Of a stretch of DNA of 64,000 bases, positions 11,304 through 24,700 are shown in pieces. The notes under the pieces were generated by a model. That model searched no databases and was not told where the DNA came from. It worked only from the letters and a program-made list of their open reading frames with translations. Positions within the stretch are counted from its first letter, which is position 1; every line of letters starts with the position of its first letter. The DNA comes from Pelodera strongyloides. Its lineage: Eukaryota; Nematoda; Chromadorea; Rhabditida; Rhabditidae. The stretch is taken from positions 30,025 to 94,024 of the forward strand of contig JAANDG010000572.1 of the NCBI GenBank assembly GCA_036852015.1, read 5' to 3'. Made by a program: the position numbers and the translations under genes.

Positions 11304-13602
11304 GTGCCAAGCGCGAGTATCTGTTGGAGAAAATATCTAGTAAATTCTAAATAGTAAGGATATAGGCTCAACGTACGAATAGACGCAAACGGAACGCGCG
11401 ACACTCTTTTTTGGACTCACAACAAAACAAGTAACTAACACGTAAAAACTTGGGAACTTCTGCACATATTATGTCTCAATAAAACTGAGGGTCCATGTGA
11501 AACACTTTTTCGGACTCAGCACAGTTAAATACATCGGAATAAAGAATAAACCTGGAAGATTTTTTTGCCAATTGGGTCACTCAATTACAATATAGTGCCA
11601 TTTTTGTTCTACTGGTCGTCTTTAGCTATCATGCATTTCCATCTGACTACTTTCGTTTGTGCTAAAACATATAAAAACAAATATATTACCAAAGCGATAA
11701 ACATAATAATTGGTGTTATGCAATAAAAAAAGCGAAAGGATGAGAAAAGCACAGATCTCAACTGCAGTATCATTTTTGCATCGATCTTGCTGAGCCGCAC
11801 TAGTCATGCAAGATCGATGCAAACTTGATGCTCGCGATTTTTACGAGGGCGTTGCGAGATTCAGCGCGTTGACGACGGTTTTGTAAGCGCAAGATTTCTG
11901 TCTGTCATAGAAGTTCGCATAAAAGAAGAGTTCACCATTCTGACCATTCACCAAACGGAACACCGCTTTACTTTATGTGCTACGCGTACCACTCACAAAA
12001 CGCCAATTTGATACAGAATTATATGAAGAATATTGTTTATTCAACGTAATAACTTTTGACCGAACTCGGCACATTTCGAATTGTAACTGTAACCATTACT
12101 CTCTTCGTTCGTTCAAGATAATGGTTTGGCAACTGTGTAGCGAAAGCGAGCGTGATAGGAGAGAACTCTGATGATATGAATCATAGTTTCCGCTTCCATA
12201 TGACAATGAGACTGTCAATATGACCAACAAGCAAACAATTTCATCAGACATTAAAAAATTGCGTCAGATGCCTGAATTATCTTTTCAACTTAAAAGTTGC
12301 ATCATTTATAAATAGAATTTTATTTACGCATACACCTATGCATTTACTTTAGAATGGTGAGTTCCCGTTTTTGGGTTACCGTAGTGGTAGCTCTAAGCCT
12401 AAGTGGTGTCTCCCGTTGGAGAGGAGTAAAGGTTAGTATTGCGGGTGCCTCAAGAGCGTTATGCTAAGAAGATTTCTCGCATCTACTTTCTTGTAACAAC
12501 AAGAAGTAACGTACTCGCCATAAAAAAGCAAGACTGAAGGCTAGCCTCACAGGCAGAAAAATGTACCGGCTACAAAATCATTTCTAAGAGAGTAATCCGT
12601 ATGCAAGGAACAATACGCAATTGTCAATTTCTCATAAAGATAATAAAGCTTATACATAGAGATCGTCATTATTAATCCAGTAAGTTAAGCGTCATGAACA
12701 TGAAGTCAACCGGAAATATCTACCACCCAAGAGTGAATAATATTGCAGCAATAGAAAGTCAATCAAGGTGCCAACGCTTTCAATGTTGAAACTAGAACCC
12801 TTTTGACGCTGGATGAAATCAATCCGCGCAGGTAGAAATCAAATCCACGTCGTCATTTATAAATATAATTTATTTGGAATGGAATAGTAAGCGTTACATT
12901 ATTCTGTGGGCGCACATCTATGTTAGAGAACAATTTCTCCTGCTTGCAAATCATCTAGGTGGCTGGCTGCGCCTCGAAATTTGCGCGGCCGAGTAAAGAA
13001 GTACACATAATTGAAACCCCGTTACAGTCATAAAACTATTGACCGTTGATTACCAAAAACATCTAATAATGTAAAACAGCTTCTTTTGGTTGTCTTCAAG
13101 AAAGACAAATTTATGGAATCTCAAAAAAAACTATTTATATAGAAAAATGCAACAATAAAAGGTCATTTGGTATGTTACGTACTCATTGGAATTTTTCTCG
13201 CAAAACCACGCGAAAAATCACACGACAATCTTTGAAAGTACGGCAGTTCGTCATTAGCGCGTTTTGATTTTTTTTGAAATTCTCGAAAGTTTCGACACTA
13301 ATATTTTGTTGCTTCTGTATCGTTGATGTCGTCTTGGTTGATGATTTTTGTGTTATTTGACTTGTATTTATGCCGCTTGACTGGTTAGATTGGTTACTGA
13401 GAATCTCCGCTGAAAACGCTGTAGTTTCATCTTACGAAACTTAGATTTTTTTATAGTTACGTAATTCAGGTGACTGACTAGTTAACCAATTTTCAGGTAA
13501 CTGAAGGTAGCTTATAGCCAGATTAGGCTAATCAGTGCTGCGGGGATAGCTTTCCATCAACTAGCTGATTGAATTTGACTGACTACTTAGCCGTAGAACA
13601 AC
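11304..13602. other. Intergenic DNA between DNAJC11 and the hnRNP gene
   Basis: This is a divergent intergenic region, so it should contain the hnRNP promoter. AT-rich stretches near 12300 and 12850 resemble each other. No open frame with splice context or recognisable product was found. The last 400 bases have T-rich acceptor-like runs (for example TTTTCAG at 13491-13497), and 5'-untranslated exons could lie there. Confidence 0.4.
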
Positions 13603-15119
<1,517 letters not shown>

Positions 15120-15202
15120 CCTTGTTATTACTATCTTCCTTTTGTTATTCACGGCTATTCCCCCAAGATACTCAACTTACATGTTCATATTTATTTGCTT
15201 TC

Positions 15203-15208
15203 AATAAA
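15203..15208 (+). terminator. Polyadenylation signal AATAAA of the hnRNP gene
   Basis: A canonical AATAAA lies 84 bases after the stop codon, followed by a T-rich stretch. Seen in sequence; its use is inferred. Confidence 0.6.
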
Positions 15209-15710
15209 GATTGTTACTCTGCCTTGTACTTACTGAAAGTTGTGGGTATCGTGCGCATTGTTTTTTAGACTCGCAGGTGGGGGATTTTTCACTGGCTGAG
15301 TTCTTCGTTGTGAATTGTGCGTTATGACACTGTGTTTTGAAGTGCAATCGTGACGGGACGGTGATGTTTGTTAGTGTGTTTCGCAAAAATTATTTTCGCT
15401 GATTGAGTGGAGAATGCTTAATCCCTAGCACCTGTTGGATCTGCAATGAATTTCCCTACAGATTCCTCAGTGTCTCATCGCTTAGTTCAAATCCAGTTTC
15501 TCAGCCATTATCGTGTTTTCGCCCAGCTAACTGTCAGCCCTCAGCGCCATTACGTCACTAGAAAGCTCACTTTCGAAGCCTAAGATTTTGTGTGGGCGGA
15601 AAATGAGATCTCTGTTTTAATCGATATTGGCATGCGTATCTGCAGGTGCACGAGCAAGACTGATTCAAAAGTTCGATGGTAAAATTTTACTGTAACTCTT
15701 GGGCTTTCTT

Positions 15711-15840
15711 GAGGCCGTATTCACCACTCATTCCCCATGGGGAATTTCCCGTCTTTTTCTCTGCGTGTCTCACATTAGAATGCTATTTTCTGTCCCCGGG
15801 AATATTTCCCCGAGGGAAGCGAAGTGGTGAATATGGCCTC
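15711..15840. mobile_element. Family D2 inverted-repeat element
   Basis: The ends GAGGCCGTATTCACCACT and its near complement AGTGGTGAATATGGCCTC enclose two inverted CCCCATGGGG/CCCCGGGAA-type motifs. The first 15 bases match Family D, but the interior differs. Related, more diverged copies lie at 29313-29464 and 37213-37328. Confidence 0.7.
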
Positions 15841-16298
15841 GGATACTTTTCTTCAAAGAGTTGTGAATCTCATGCGCGGATGCGGCTTCGGGGTCTTCTG
15901 GCGCCTCAAACGGTATATTCATGGACAAAAATGTCTCTTTCCTGGAAACTCTAATTAGGATGCTTATTGCGTGATAGGACTCTCTCCAATGATTTGATGT
16001 GTGTATTATGTTTGAACGATTAAATGAATGCCTGCAGACCTGCCCTCACATGGGTAGGATTTGCCCGCAGGGGCAGTTTTCTCCCCGCAACCTGGGGTAT
16101 CTCAACTCTCCCCAGTCGGTGTGCTATCTATCCAGCGTAGAAATCCCGTCCTGACCCTATATCTCCAGTGATCTAACGCGCTGCGCGCGCAAAACATCTG
16201 CGATTTTGCGCGCAGACCTGCTCAGAACCTGCTGCCTAAATTTCTCTAGAAATCCCGCTACCCTTGAATATTTCAGTTATTTTCGCGCATTTTGAAAC

Positions 16299-16350
16299 GA
16301 TGACCGCTGATTGGCTGTTACTGTAGTGTAATAGCCAATCAGCGGTCATC
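16299..16350. repeat. Perfect 18-bp hairpin with CCAAT motifs
   Basis: GATGACCGCTGATTGGCT (16299-16316) is followed after 16 bases by its exact reverse complement (16333-16350). Each arm has an ATTGG/CCAAT motif. It may be the relic of a palindromic transposon or an extruding cruciform; function is unknown. Confidence 0.7.
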
Positions 16351-16515
16351 ATTTCTCTAATTAGTATACTGTTTGTTAGAATGTTAAATTCCGCCTTGTT
16401 ATTGTTTCTGTTGTTAGTTTGAACCAAATAATTGATCGTAATTCATTCTAACTTCTACATTCGTTATTCTCGGTCAAGTTTACATTCAACAACTTCGTCG
16501 TATCTAATTCTACGC

Positions 16516-16704
16516 TTAAAGCGAAATATCGGCCGGTTTTTGAAACGCATCGTGGAGAGCTGAGCTCTTACGTATTTATGCTAATTTACTCGAATTTAGC
16601 TCAATTTTTTATTCCAGTTTTTGCTCATTTGCATAAGCTGCATAGAATGCTGGTAGCTGGTGTACCCGATGCGTTTCAAAAACCGGCCAGTATTTCGCTT
16701 TTAA
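16516..16704. mobile_element. Family A MITE, intact TIRs
   Basis: The ends AGCGAAATATCGGCCGGTTT and its near-complement are both present, with the shared interior CATCGTGGAGAGCTGA...TTTGCATAAGCTGCAT. The right-hand TTAA (16701-16704) is also the left TTAA of the next element. Confidence 0.85.
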
Positions 16705-17140
16705 AGGATCGCAGTCACTCCAAAATCATCATTTTGCTTCGAGTTTACTTGAATTTAGTAAAGAATAAAGAAAAATACTTTACCAAAACCGAATAATTTG
16801 AATTCCAACTCAGGGGGTGAACAAGTAGAAAAGTAGTTCTACTTAACTACCGCGGGATTATGAAACGTGTAGTGATATGCCTGCAGACCCTTGCAGTATA
16901 TGTAAAGATATAATATGCAGATATTTGCCGAAATAATTTGCATACTCCCGATCGGGAAGCAGCTGTATGAACACGTTTCGTGATCCTGCGGTAGTTAAGT
17001 AGAACTACTTTTCTACTTGTTCACTCCCTGAGTTGGAATTCAAATTATTCGGTTTTAGAAAAGTATTTGTCTCTGTTCTTTATTAAATACAAGTAAACTC
17101 GAAGAAAACCGACGATTTTGAAGTGACTGCGATCCTTTAA
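16701..17140. mobile_element. Family I fold-back element, about 440 bp, TTAA-flanked
   Basis: The left arm begins TTAAAGGATCGCAGTCACT, and the right arm ends AGTGACTGCGATCCTTTAA. The arms are about 170 bases, sharing AATAATTTGAATTCCAACTC and AAGTAGTTCTACTTAACTACCG, and flank a short central segment with ATTTGCCGAAATAATTTGCAT. There is no coding capacity. Terminal TTAAAGG/CCTTTAA matches the other TTAA families. Confidence 0.8.
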
Positions 17141-17919
17141 GTAACTACGAAATGGAAGTGTTTACTGTTTCGCTGTTCGAAATTCATTCATAGTTGTAAT
17201 ACATTATACATCTTTCAATGCTTGTTCTCCTTTTTGTGTATTTAATAAATAAATAAACAATGTAAGTGCTTATTCTGCCTTTGTAAACCCCTGACTGATC
17301 CCATTGTTCGTTTCTCAAAATCTCTAACCACGCCGATAAATTAAGCTGCTCTTCCTTAGCTAACCTTGGGACTAATCATCTAATTGCGCGCATCCCTAAC
17401 ACAGTCTAGTGCACTTTCACTAATGTTTTCCTACGTTTGCCACAGTAATGGTTCCACTAACGTCATCCCAGTGTTTTTCCTGTCTTTGGTGAATTGTTGC
17501 ACATAAACACAGGCAACATTGACTCTCAATTTAGGAGTGCCGCAAGGGCGTAGGCTAGGGTGCCTGGTCTGCACAAGGCAAGTTGGCAACGGTGCGCACA
17601 CACAACAAACTGGATTCACCCCTTGAAGGAATATACCGTCAAATGTCTGATGACGACTTTGCTCTCTGATCTTTCAGGCAGTCTCTGACGTTCTCTGTCT
17701 AGAGGGTATCTTCAGGACTTACGTGTGTCTGTCACTGTCTATCACCCTACGCTCTCTCACTACCTTGAGCAGTTTCTCAAGCAGTCTCTGCATTCTTATG
17801 CCTAGAGGGCTTTTTCGTTTCTTCAGGATTTACGTCAAAAAATTGATCCCGAAGTTGTCTCATTTGCGTTTTAGCACTGAAAATTGCGGCAGTGCGTTTT
17901 AGTTTTATACTAATGTTCT

Positions 17920-18042
17920 TTAAAGTACCGGCCGGTTTTTGAAGCATAAATAAATCGACCCCAACAGACCCCAATTAGCATAACTGCATACGAATGCAGA
18001 TATTTGAGATGCGTTTCAAAAACCGGTTGGTATTTCGCTTTA
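17920..18042. mobile_element. Family A MITE, left end damaged and shortened
   Basis: The right TIR is intact (TTTCAAAAACCGG...TATTTCGCTTTAA). The left end reads TTAAAGTACCGGCCGG, missing CGAAA after AAAG. The interior is shorter than in other copies. Confidence 0.7.
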
Positions 18043-18759
18043 ACTTTAGTGATAATTAATAAGGTGTAGCGCAAATGCCTTGGGCTGGGAGAAAAACTGA
18101 TATATGTTTGATATATTTATTCCCCTTTCAGTGTTTAGAGACGCGCGGTATACCTACTTGCGAAACGCTTCTTTCCATAGCATTTAGAGGTTCCGGCGGC
18201 ACAAATGGTGTAGAGGTGAAGCCGCGCGCCCATAGTTGTAGTTACAGTTGGGCCAGGACTGTGCGGCACTCCGTGTGCTGGCTAGGTTTAGAGCTTGTTG
18301 AATTGACAGCAGAATCTTCTTGCTTGTTCTTCTTTACTCCTTCTTGTAGCAATCTCTTCCAATTCTTTATTCTACGAATCCACATGAGTATTTTGCATTT
18401 TCTGGATATTTTCACAAGTCCATCATTGAATTAGCTCGACAAATATTGTTTGTCATATCTTATTCCACAATATCTTCTTGGCTGAGGCCATGGCACGATG
18501 GGTTCCATACCATGGGACCCATCTTGCCATGAAACCACGTGAAACGTGGTCCCATAGCATACCGTCCATACCATACTCATACTGTATGGGCATATTGTTA
18601 CTCACTCTTGTGTGGGCATATTATATTGTTACTCGTATAGGCATATTGTTACTCATACTCTTGTATGGGCATATTGTTGCTCATTTACTTCGTGGCCTGT
18701 TAGTTGTTCTATTGTCATAGTTTACTTCCTTTTCCAGGTTGAGTCGTTTGTGCTCCATA

Positions 18760-21700
18760 ATGGAGCGAATCGCTGTTTTAGTGGAGGAAAAAACGCATAA
18801 TTTCTTCTATAATATTGGAACTTGGATCGCACGCTATCCACGATCGATAATAGCCGTATTGTGAGTTATTGATTTTTAGTATTGTTTATTGATTGCAAAT
18901 TATCCGCTTGTCCTTATTATTCTATTCTTGTAATGTTAAAGCGAAATGCCGACCGGTTTTTGAAACGCATCGTGAACTCGTGAACAACTGAATTATTACG
19001 TATTTATGCCAATTTGCTCGAATTTGGCTCATTTTTTATTATAATTTATAGTAATTTGCATAAGCTGCATAAGAATGCTGGTGTACTCGATGTGTTCCAA
19101 AAACAGGCCAGTATTCCTCTTTAGTAAATTTGAGATGCATAGACTAGCAGGAAATTCTAGTAGGTGGTTTATTTTGGTTGTTTAGGCGGTAAACTGTTAC
19201 TTTTATCACAACTTATCACAAATTGTGAAAATTTGTAAAGACAACTATCTTCATAGCTTATTGTAATTATCTATTATACCATCTTCCCGTGGCATCTTAT
19301 GCATAGAGTAATTGCTTATGCATTTATCCACTCTGGAGCAAGAACACCATTACAGGTCTGTTTCTGAGAAATATCTCTATTAGCTACGTAGAATGAACAG
19401 TGACACTCTACGATGTTGCGAAAAAGGCTGGGGATAGATAGAGCTCTCATCTACGTCATCTGCCCAAATCTGGTTTTTCCTTTATCCGATGGTAACAAAA
19501 CAGACCTGTTAATCTAAAATGCTTAGGAAGTGATGACCCCCTCCCCACCTCATTGATTAGGCTTGGGCTTAGGCTTAGGCTTAGGATTAGGCTTAGGCTT
19601 AGGCTTAGGCTTAGGCTTAGAAGAATTTAAACTTCCAATCCCAACTAGAACTATCTTGCCAATGAAAGTTGATTAAATATGAAAAAAAAAGGAATTTGAG
19701 AGCACATAAAACTTACTCATTTTTGTTATTATGTTTTAAAAGCGGGCTCATTCTAGCCAGTCATTTTTCCTTGTAATATTAATTATTTTATTAGTATTTT
19801 TCGTGATTTTTGGCATATTTCACAATTCGTCTCCTGTAAAGTAGCCTTACAAGAACTGTTCAGCTTTTATTTAGTTCCAAAATATTTTATGTCGTAATGT
19901 TTAAACACTTCCCCATAAGTCAATCATAAAAGACAATATAATTATTTGACAGGAAAGAGGGAGAGGGTATATAAGAAGATTGGAAGAACAGGATATTCAT
20001 CGAACCTGTTTCAGGCAGTTAGCCCATCTATTGCCTATTGCACTGTCTCTTTTTGAGTGAGCTTTTTTGGGAGACAATAGACATAAAATGGGGATATTAG
20101 ATAATCAGTCATTAGTTTTAAGTAATTTATAGTTTATTAGTACTGATGGCTTTGATCAGCCGAAAACTAAAAACACTGTATTTTTCCTTTGTTAGCGCGA
20201 TTGTGAAATGAATAATTTTTCAAGTTAAGGCTGTCTTGTTTTGATTGATCTCTCTCCACTTACTCTAGCCTATACGGTAATTTTGGCGATTTGAAACAAA
20301 GATTAGCCTATCTAAACGAGGACTTCGCTTGTGATTTGATATTGGGATAATATTTGAATTTGAATTTTTTTGCGCTTGATATATGGACAAACTAACGATC
20401 GCGTAGTGAACCCTAGGCCCACAAAAACAAGTTTGGCTGGATATCTTGTGATTTTTTTGAGAATATAGTTGATTTCAACCTTTTGGGGAAATTCTTCGCG
20501 AACTGTGGCGCTGCATTTGTTACATATTTTTCATTACCATTCTCATTTTGGAATTCCCTAATATATGGTAGATGTCTCCTTTTGACGACGAGCAAGAACC
20601 TTTAACCTTTGAAATGATGATTCACCTGATACACATTCTTCGTGTGATAAACTCCATGAATGGTTGACAAAAGTTTAGTTCCACTTACATTATTGTATTC
20701 CACATCAAAGCCTGTTGTTCTGTTTTTCTGTCAATTTCTATGCTATGGGGTCACTGTGAATGGAAACCGCGCAGTGGGAGGTTGGTAGAGAGAGACAGAG
20801 GGAGAGAGAGGGAGAGAGAGAGAGGAGGGAGAGAGGGAGGGAGGGAGGAGGAGGGAGGGAGGGAGGGAGGAAGGGAGAGAGAGGGAGGGAGCGGAAGAAG
20901 TGAGGTTTAAGCAGGGAGAGGGAAAGACAGGGAAAGAGGGCCAACTCTGAAATCATGAATAAGATTCCCTCTTAGCAATTCAATCTCACTCCCATAAACC
21001 TCTAACATACCGCTGGGATGTCCTGGATTTCGCAGTGCTACCCACTTTATACAAAAGGGATAACAGTCGAAAACCTCTTAAGAAATATCAAGAGAGGGAA
21101 CGGAAATTGCATGGGATAGTAGTATTTATATACGACCTAGTTCAGTTTAACTACATATAAGTAGGACGTGGGACAGTGTAATGTTTTACCTGAACCTGTG
21201 AATAAGGCATCTGAATGAGACTCCAAAAGTGTAAACATTAGTTAAAATACGGTAGATGAAAGTTGGCAGGTTGGCATGTTGTATCTACAAAGATCCATAA
21301 AACACCAAGATTTTTTCGAAGAAACCAAGACAAACGCAATCATTAAACTACTGTAGTTTCTGCGTTACGATACAGTTAATGAGCTGGCACAGTCATTTCA
21401 ACAATACCAACGTATAATTTCTGAATGACGCTGTTTTTAGATTCTTATCCATGTTCCAATTTTGAAAACTGTCATGGTTTAACTGATAGTTTATTTTTTC
21501 CTCAAAACTTTGCTTTTTCTCCAAAAATCATAGATTGAGATTAGCGGCGAAGTGCAAGGGGATTTTTGCCCTATGCTGGCTAGATGCTAGATCTTCATTC
21601 TTGTAATCGTGAAGAAACCCGTTTTCTCTCCTTTTCCCGTTTTGAAAGTGAAAACCGGATAGGTTTTTTTAACGGAAATGAAAAACTAACTGCTAGAGGA

Positions 21701-24700
21701 AGAAATGTGACCTGAAAATAGGGGTTTGGCAATGACTTCATTTTTATCACTAGGTTATTACGAAAAAATTTGCTGCTGCGTGTTTTGGACACGACGACGG
21801 GAGAGAGAGAGGGAGAGAGAGAGAGGGAGAGAGAGGGAGAGAGAGTGTGAAAAAGAGAGAGGATAGAGATAGAGAGAGATAAAGAGAGGGGGAAGGCAGA
21901 GATTGTAAGAGATGTCAACGGCGTAATTCGTAATTGTTAACTTGAAGTAGAAACTGTGCAACAGTAAACAGAAACCAGAAAGTTCTACATTCTCTAAATG
22001 GCTAGGGCTGGGAGAAATCGCCCACGTTTCCTGCCCAGAATGGTGGAATAAAGTTTCCAAGTGGTTGACTCGAACTCGGGTTGCGTGCGTTAGAGGCGGA
22101 CGCGCTAGGCATTGGACCAAGCACCATGGATTTTGTACATTTCTATTTCAGTACAATATGGGCTGTTGTCATGTCGTGTGGTGTTGTTCGCTTCAAAGAG
22201 GTCAACAACGTGAGGGACCATTTCTCATCGCGAACGTCGCCGAGTATATATGAATTTGCGGTTGCAAGAGAATTTTTCCAGGTGAGCATCATCTTTTGCA
22301 TCACATTTTTCCACAATTACAGTAGTTAGCTTAGTTAACTGCCTCTCTAGGCCTATATGTATATCCGAATCAGTTCATACCCTCATTGGCCAATTGTTCA
22401 CCGCACCGCATGACCACACAGACACCGCATGAGATCAAACACCGCACAGTGACCGCGGACACCGCACGAAATCTCTACAGTACTTCGATACTTATGCGGA
22501 CCAAAATATCAATGTCATGTAAATAAAAATGTTGCACATCCGAAATGACGATCAGTTCCCGGGCGACCATAATTTTCCCAACCATAGTATTTCCACAAAC
22601 ACATAGTAAAGCAAGGCTTCTGAAGTTATCACAACACAGAGGTTCATGCACCCGGTGATCAAGACGATGTTCCCCAAAAGCAAGATTTCAACGCCAGCCC
22701 AACCACATCAAATTAGTAAAGATATCCCCATGAATGCATATGCATAAGCTCATACGGACTCGGAACAAAGACACTTGGACAAATATGCAAATACGAGCCC
22801 AACCGGACACACCGTATCCAACAACAAACCCAATATTTTCGCAGACGCTGTCCCCGTCCCCGTCCCCTAGCGTACATTTTATTTTCTTGTCAGGGAAGGA
22901 AAGGGTGCATACAACAAACAAAAAAAAATTGAAAACCCAATCAACAGCAAGAACAAAAAAGTTTAGAGGTCGAATCTTTGCAAACTCCTCCGGTCCTACA
23001 CGCACAGCGACATCTAAAGTAGAAGAAATGAGTAAAGCGAGGAGTGACTTCTAATGTTTTAATGAGCTATTATTTATATCAGAATGCCGAAAGTGAGTGA
23101 TAGTCAGAAATTGGTAACTTTCTGAAACAACATACCGTTTGAGCGATGAAGCCAAAGCTGGTTGATCGCAGGGTTCTTGTATGCAGACGAATGAAGGTGC
23201 ATAAAATAAGATGAATAAGATACAATACGACACGTAAGTAGTTAGGGTGCCAATCGAAAACTGACTGCTTGCGCACTGCGGTACTCGCGCAATGTGGTAC
23301 TCACGCACTGCGGTACTCACGCACTGCGGTACTCACGCACTGCGGTACTCGCGCACTGCGGTACTCACGCACTGCGGTACTCACGCACGGTACGCACTAC
23401 GGTACTCGCGCACTGCGGTACTCGCGCACTGCGGTACTCGCGCACTGCGGTACTCGCGCATTGCGGTCGCACTACACGGACAGAAACCACAGAATGTAGA
23501 TCCTTGCAAACTACAACTTCTCTCAATACTATTAGTTTGAATCTCAGTAACTCTCATTTGTTCAAAAATGGTAGTATACGATTTGCGGCTGATTTAATTT
23601 GTCATAAGCGAATTGGCCCACCTCCATCTTCCTTGTTTGGTCCAATTTGGCATGGAGTTTTTCGACCATAAAATTCTCATGTGGAATTCCTGGAAAACGT
23701 TAGGGATTGGACATCAGAACGGTTTTAATGTTACTGAAACGGTTACGAACGTTGATGAAAAGCCGGTAGGAAACCCTACATCCAGACATAGCCGAAAGTA
23801 AACCAATCAAAAACAGTTCAAAAATAGGTAACTTACATTCAATTTGATGAATTTAAAGGGAATATGTATGCCCTTTTTGAAGTTAAGCTGTATTAATAGA
23901 ATGCGTGTTCCTCATTAAGGAAACAACAACAAAAATGGTTAAAAGTTTCCCATTTAAAAGAAAATGATTTTCAAAGTTCATCTTTTCCATAGTAAACGCG
24001 TTATTTGACCCCCTGGCTTACACGGCAGTGCTGATGGAGCAAAAAATTTAGCATATGTGCATACATCGGCATATAGCATGCAACAGCGACATATTTGCAT
24101 GCAAATGAGAATATTCGAATTTACATATTCAGTCGCCTACTTAAATTCATGTCTGGTGTGGAAACTCTAGTTTCGCAGTTGTTTTGCTCATTTTGAGTGC
24201 CTACATATTCCCTTTAACGTCGTGAACAAAGAAAATGGGAGCCAGTCAACCACGGCAGGCATATAGGTCAATACTGATAAAATTTGAAAACGGACTCTCC
24301 TTTTAACCAGAAGCTTATGCTAATTTGCAAATTTTTATTAACTATGTAATCCCCGAAGAGACGCATACTACAGAAACTAACCTCGCTATAAACTACAATT
24401 ATACGTTTCGCGCAGAAAACAGGAACAATTGTAACCGGCAAATAGATATATATTATACTCGGTCGATTAGACCTTGGTTAACATAAATCAAAGTAATAGA
24501 AACAGCTAACCTGTAACCGAACCGTACTGGCACGCCGCACCACTCCTAGAGAAATGTTCAGACAAATTAGAATAACGGTAATTTATCACAAATTTACATA
24601 TTCGTTGCATTTCCAACAAATTGGCACGTTTGCAACACTCCAAGTTTAAATTGTATCTAACCAAATAGTACGTGTACGTTTCATCAAATACATATCTATG

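Larger units (their letters stand above)
15209..18759. other. Repeat-rich intergenic region between hnRNP and PTR genes
   Basis: No gene is seen. It holds a Family D2 element (15711-15840), a perfect hairpin (16299-16350), two Family A MITEs (16516-16704, 17920-18042) and a large fold-back element (16701-17140). The stretch 18475-18700 has imperfect GGGCATATTGTTACTCAT repeats. The 119-codon frame at 18075-18434 lacks any recognisable family. Confidence 0.5.
18861..22151 (+). other. PTR intron 1 (3.3 kb), repeat-rich
   Basis: This long first intron carries a Family A MITE (18936-19123), interstitial TTAGGC repeats (19557-19620), GA-rich tracts (20785-20940, 21795-21900) and a tRNA-like stretch at its 3' end (about 22055-22125). 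No exon was recognised inside it. Confidence 0.6.

Noticed and set aside
20738..22120. Leu/Ser/Pro-rich minus-strand frames
   Set aside because: Products of GA-rich microsatellites inside PTR intron 1.
22055..22125. Functional tRNA gene
   Set aside because: Box A and B are present but the acceptor and anticodon stems do not form and U33 is missing; kept only as a tRNA-like repeat.
23271..23470. Possible CRISPR-like array
   Set aside because: The repeats are directly adjacent with no unique spacers, and the genome is eukaryotic.
23269..23671. Overlapping 76-125 codon frames
   Set aside because: They come from the 16-bp minisatellite, whose period leaves three frames open.
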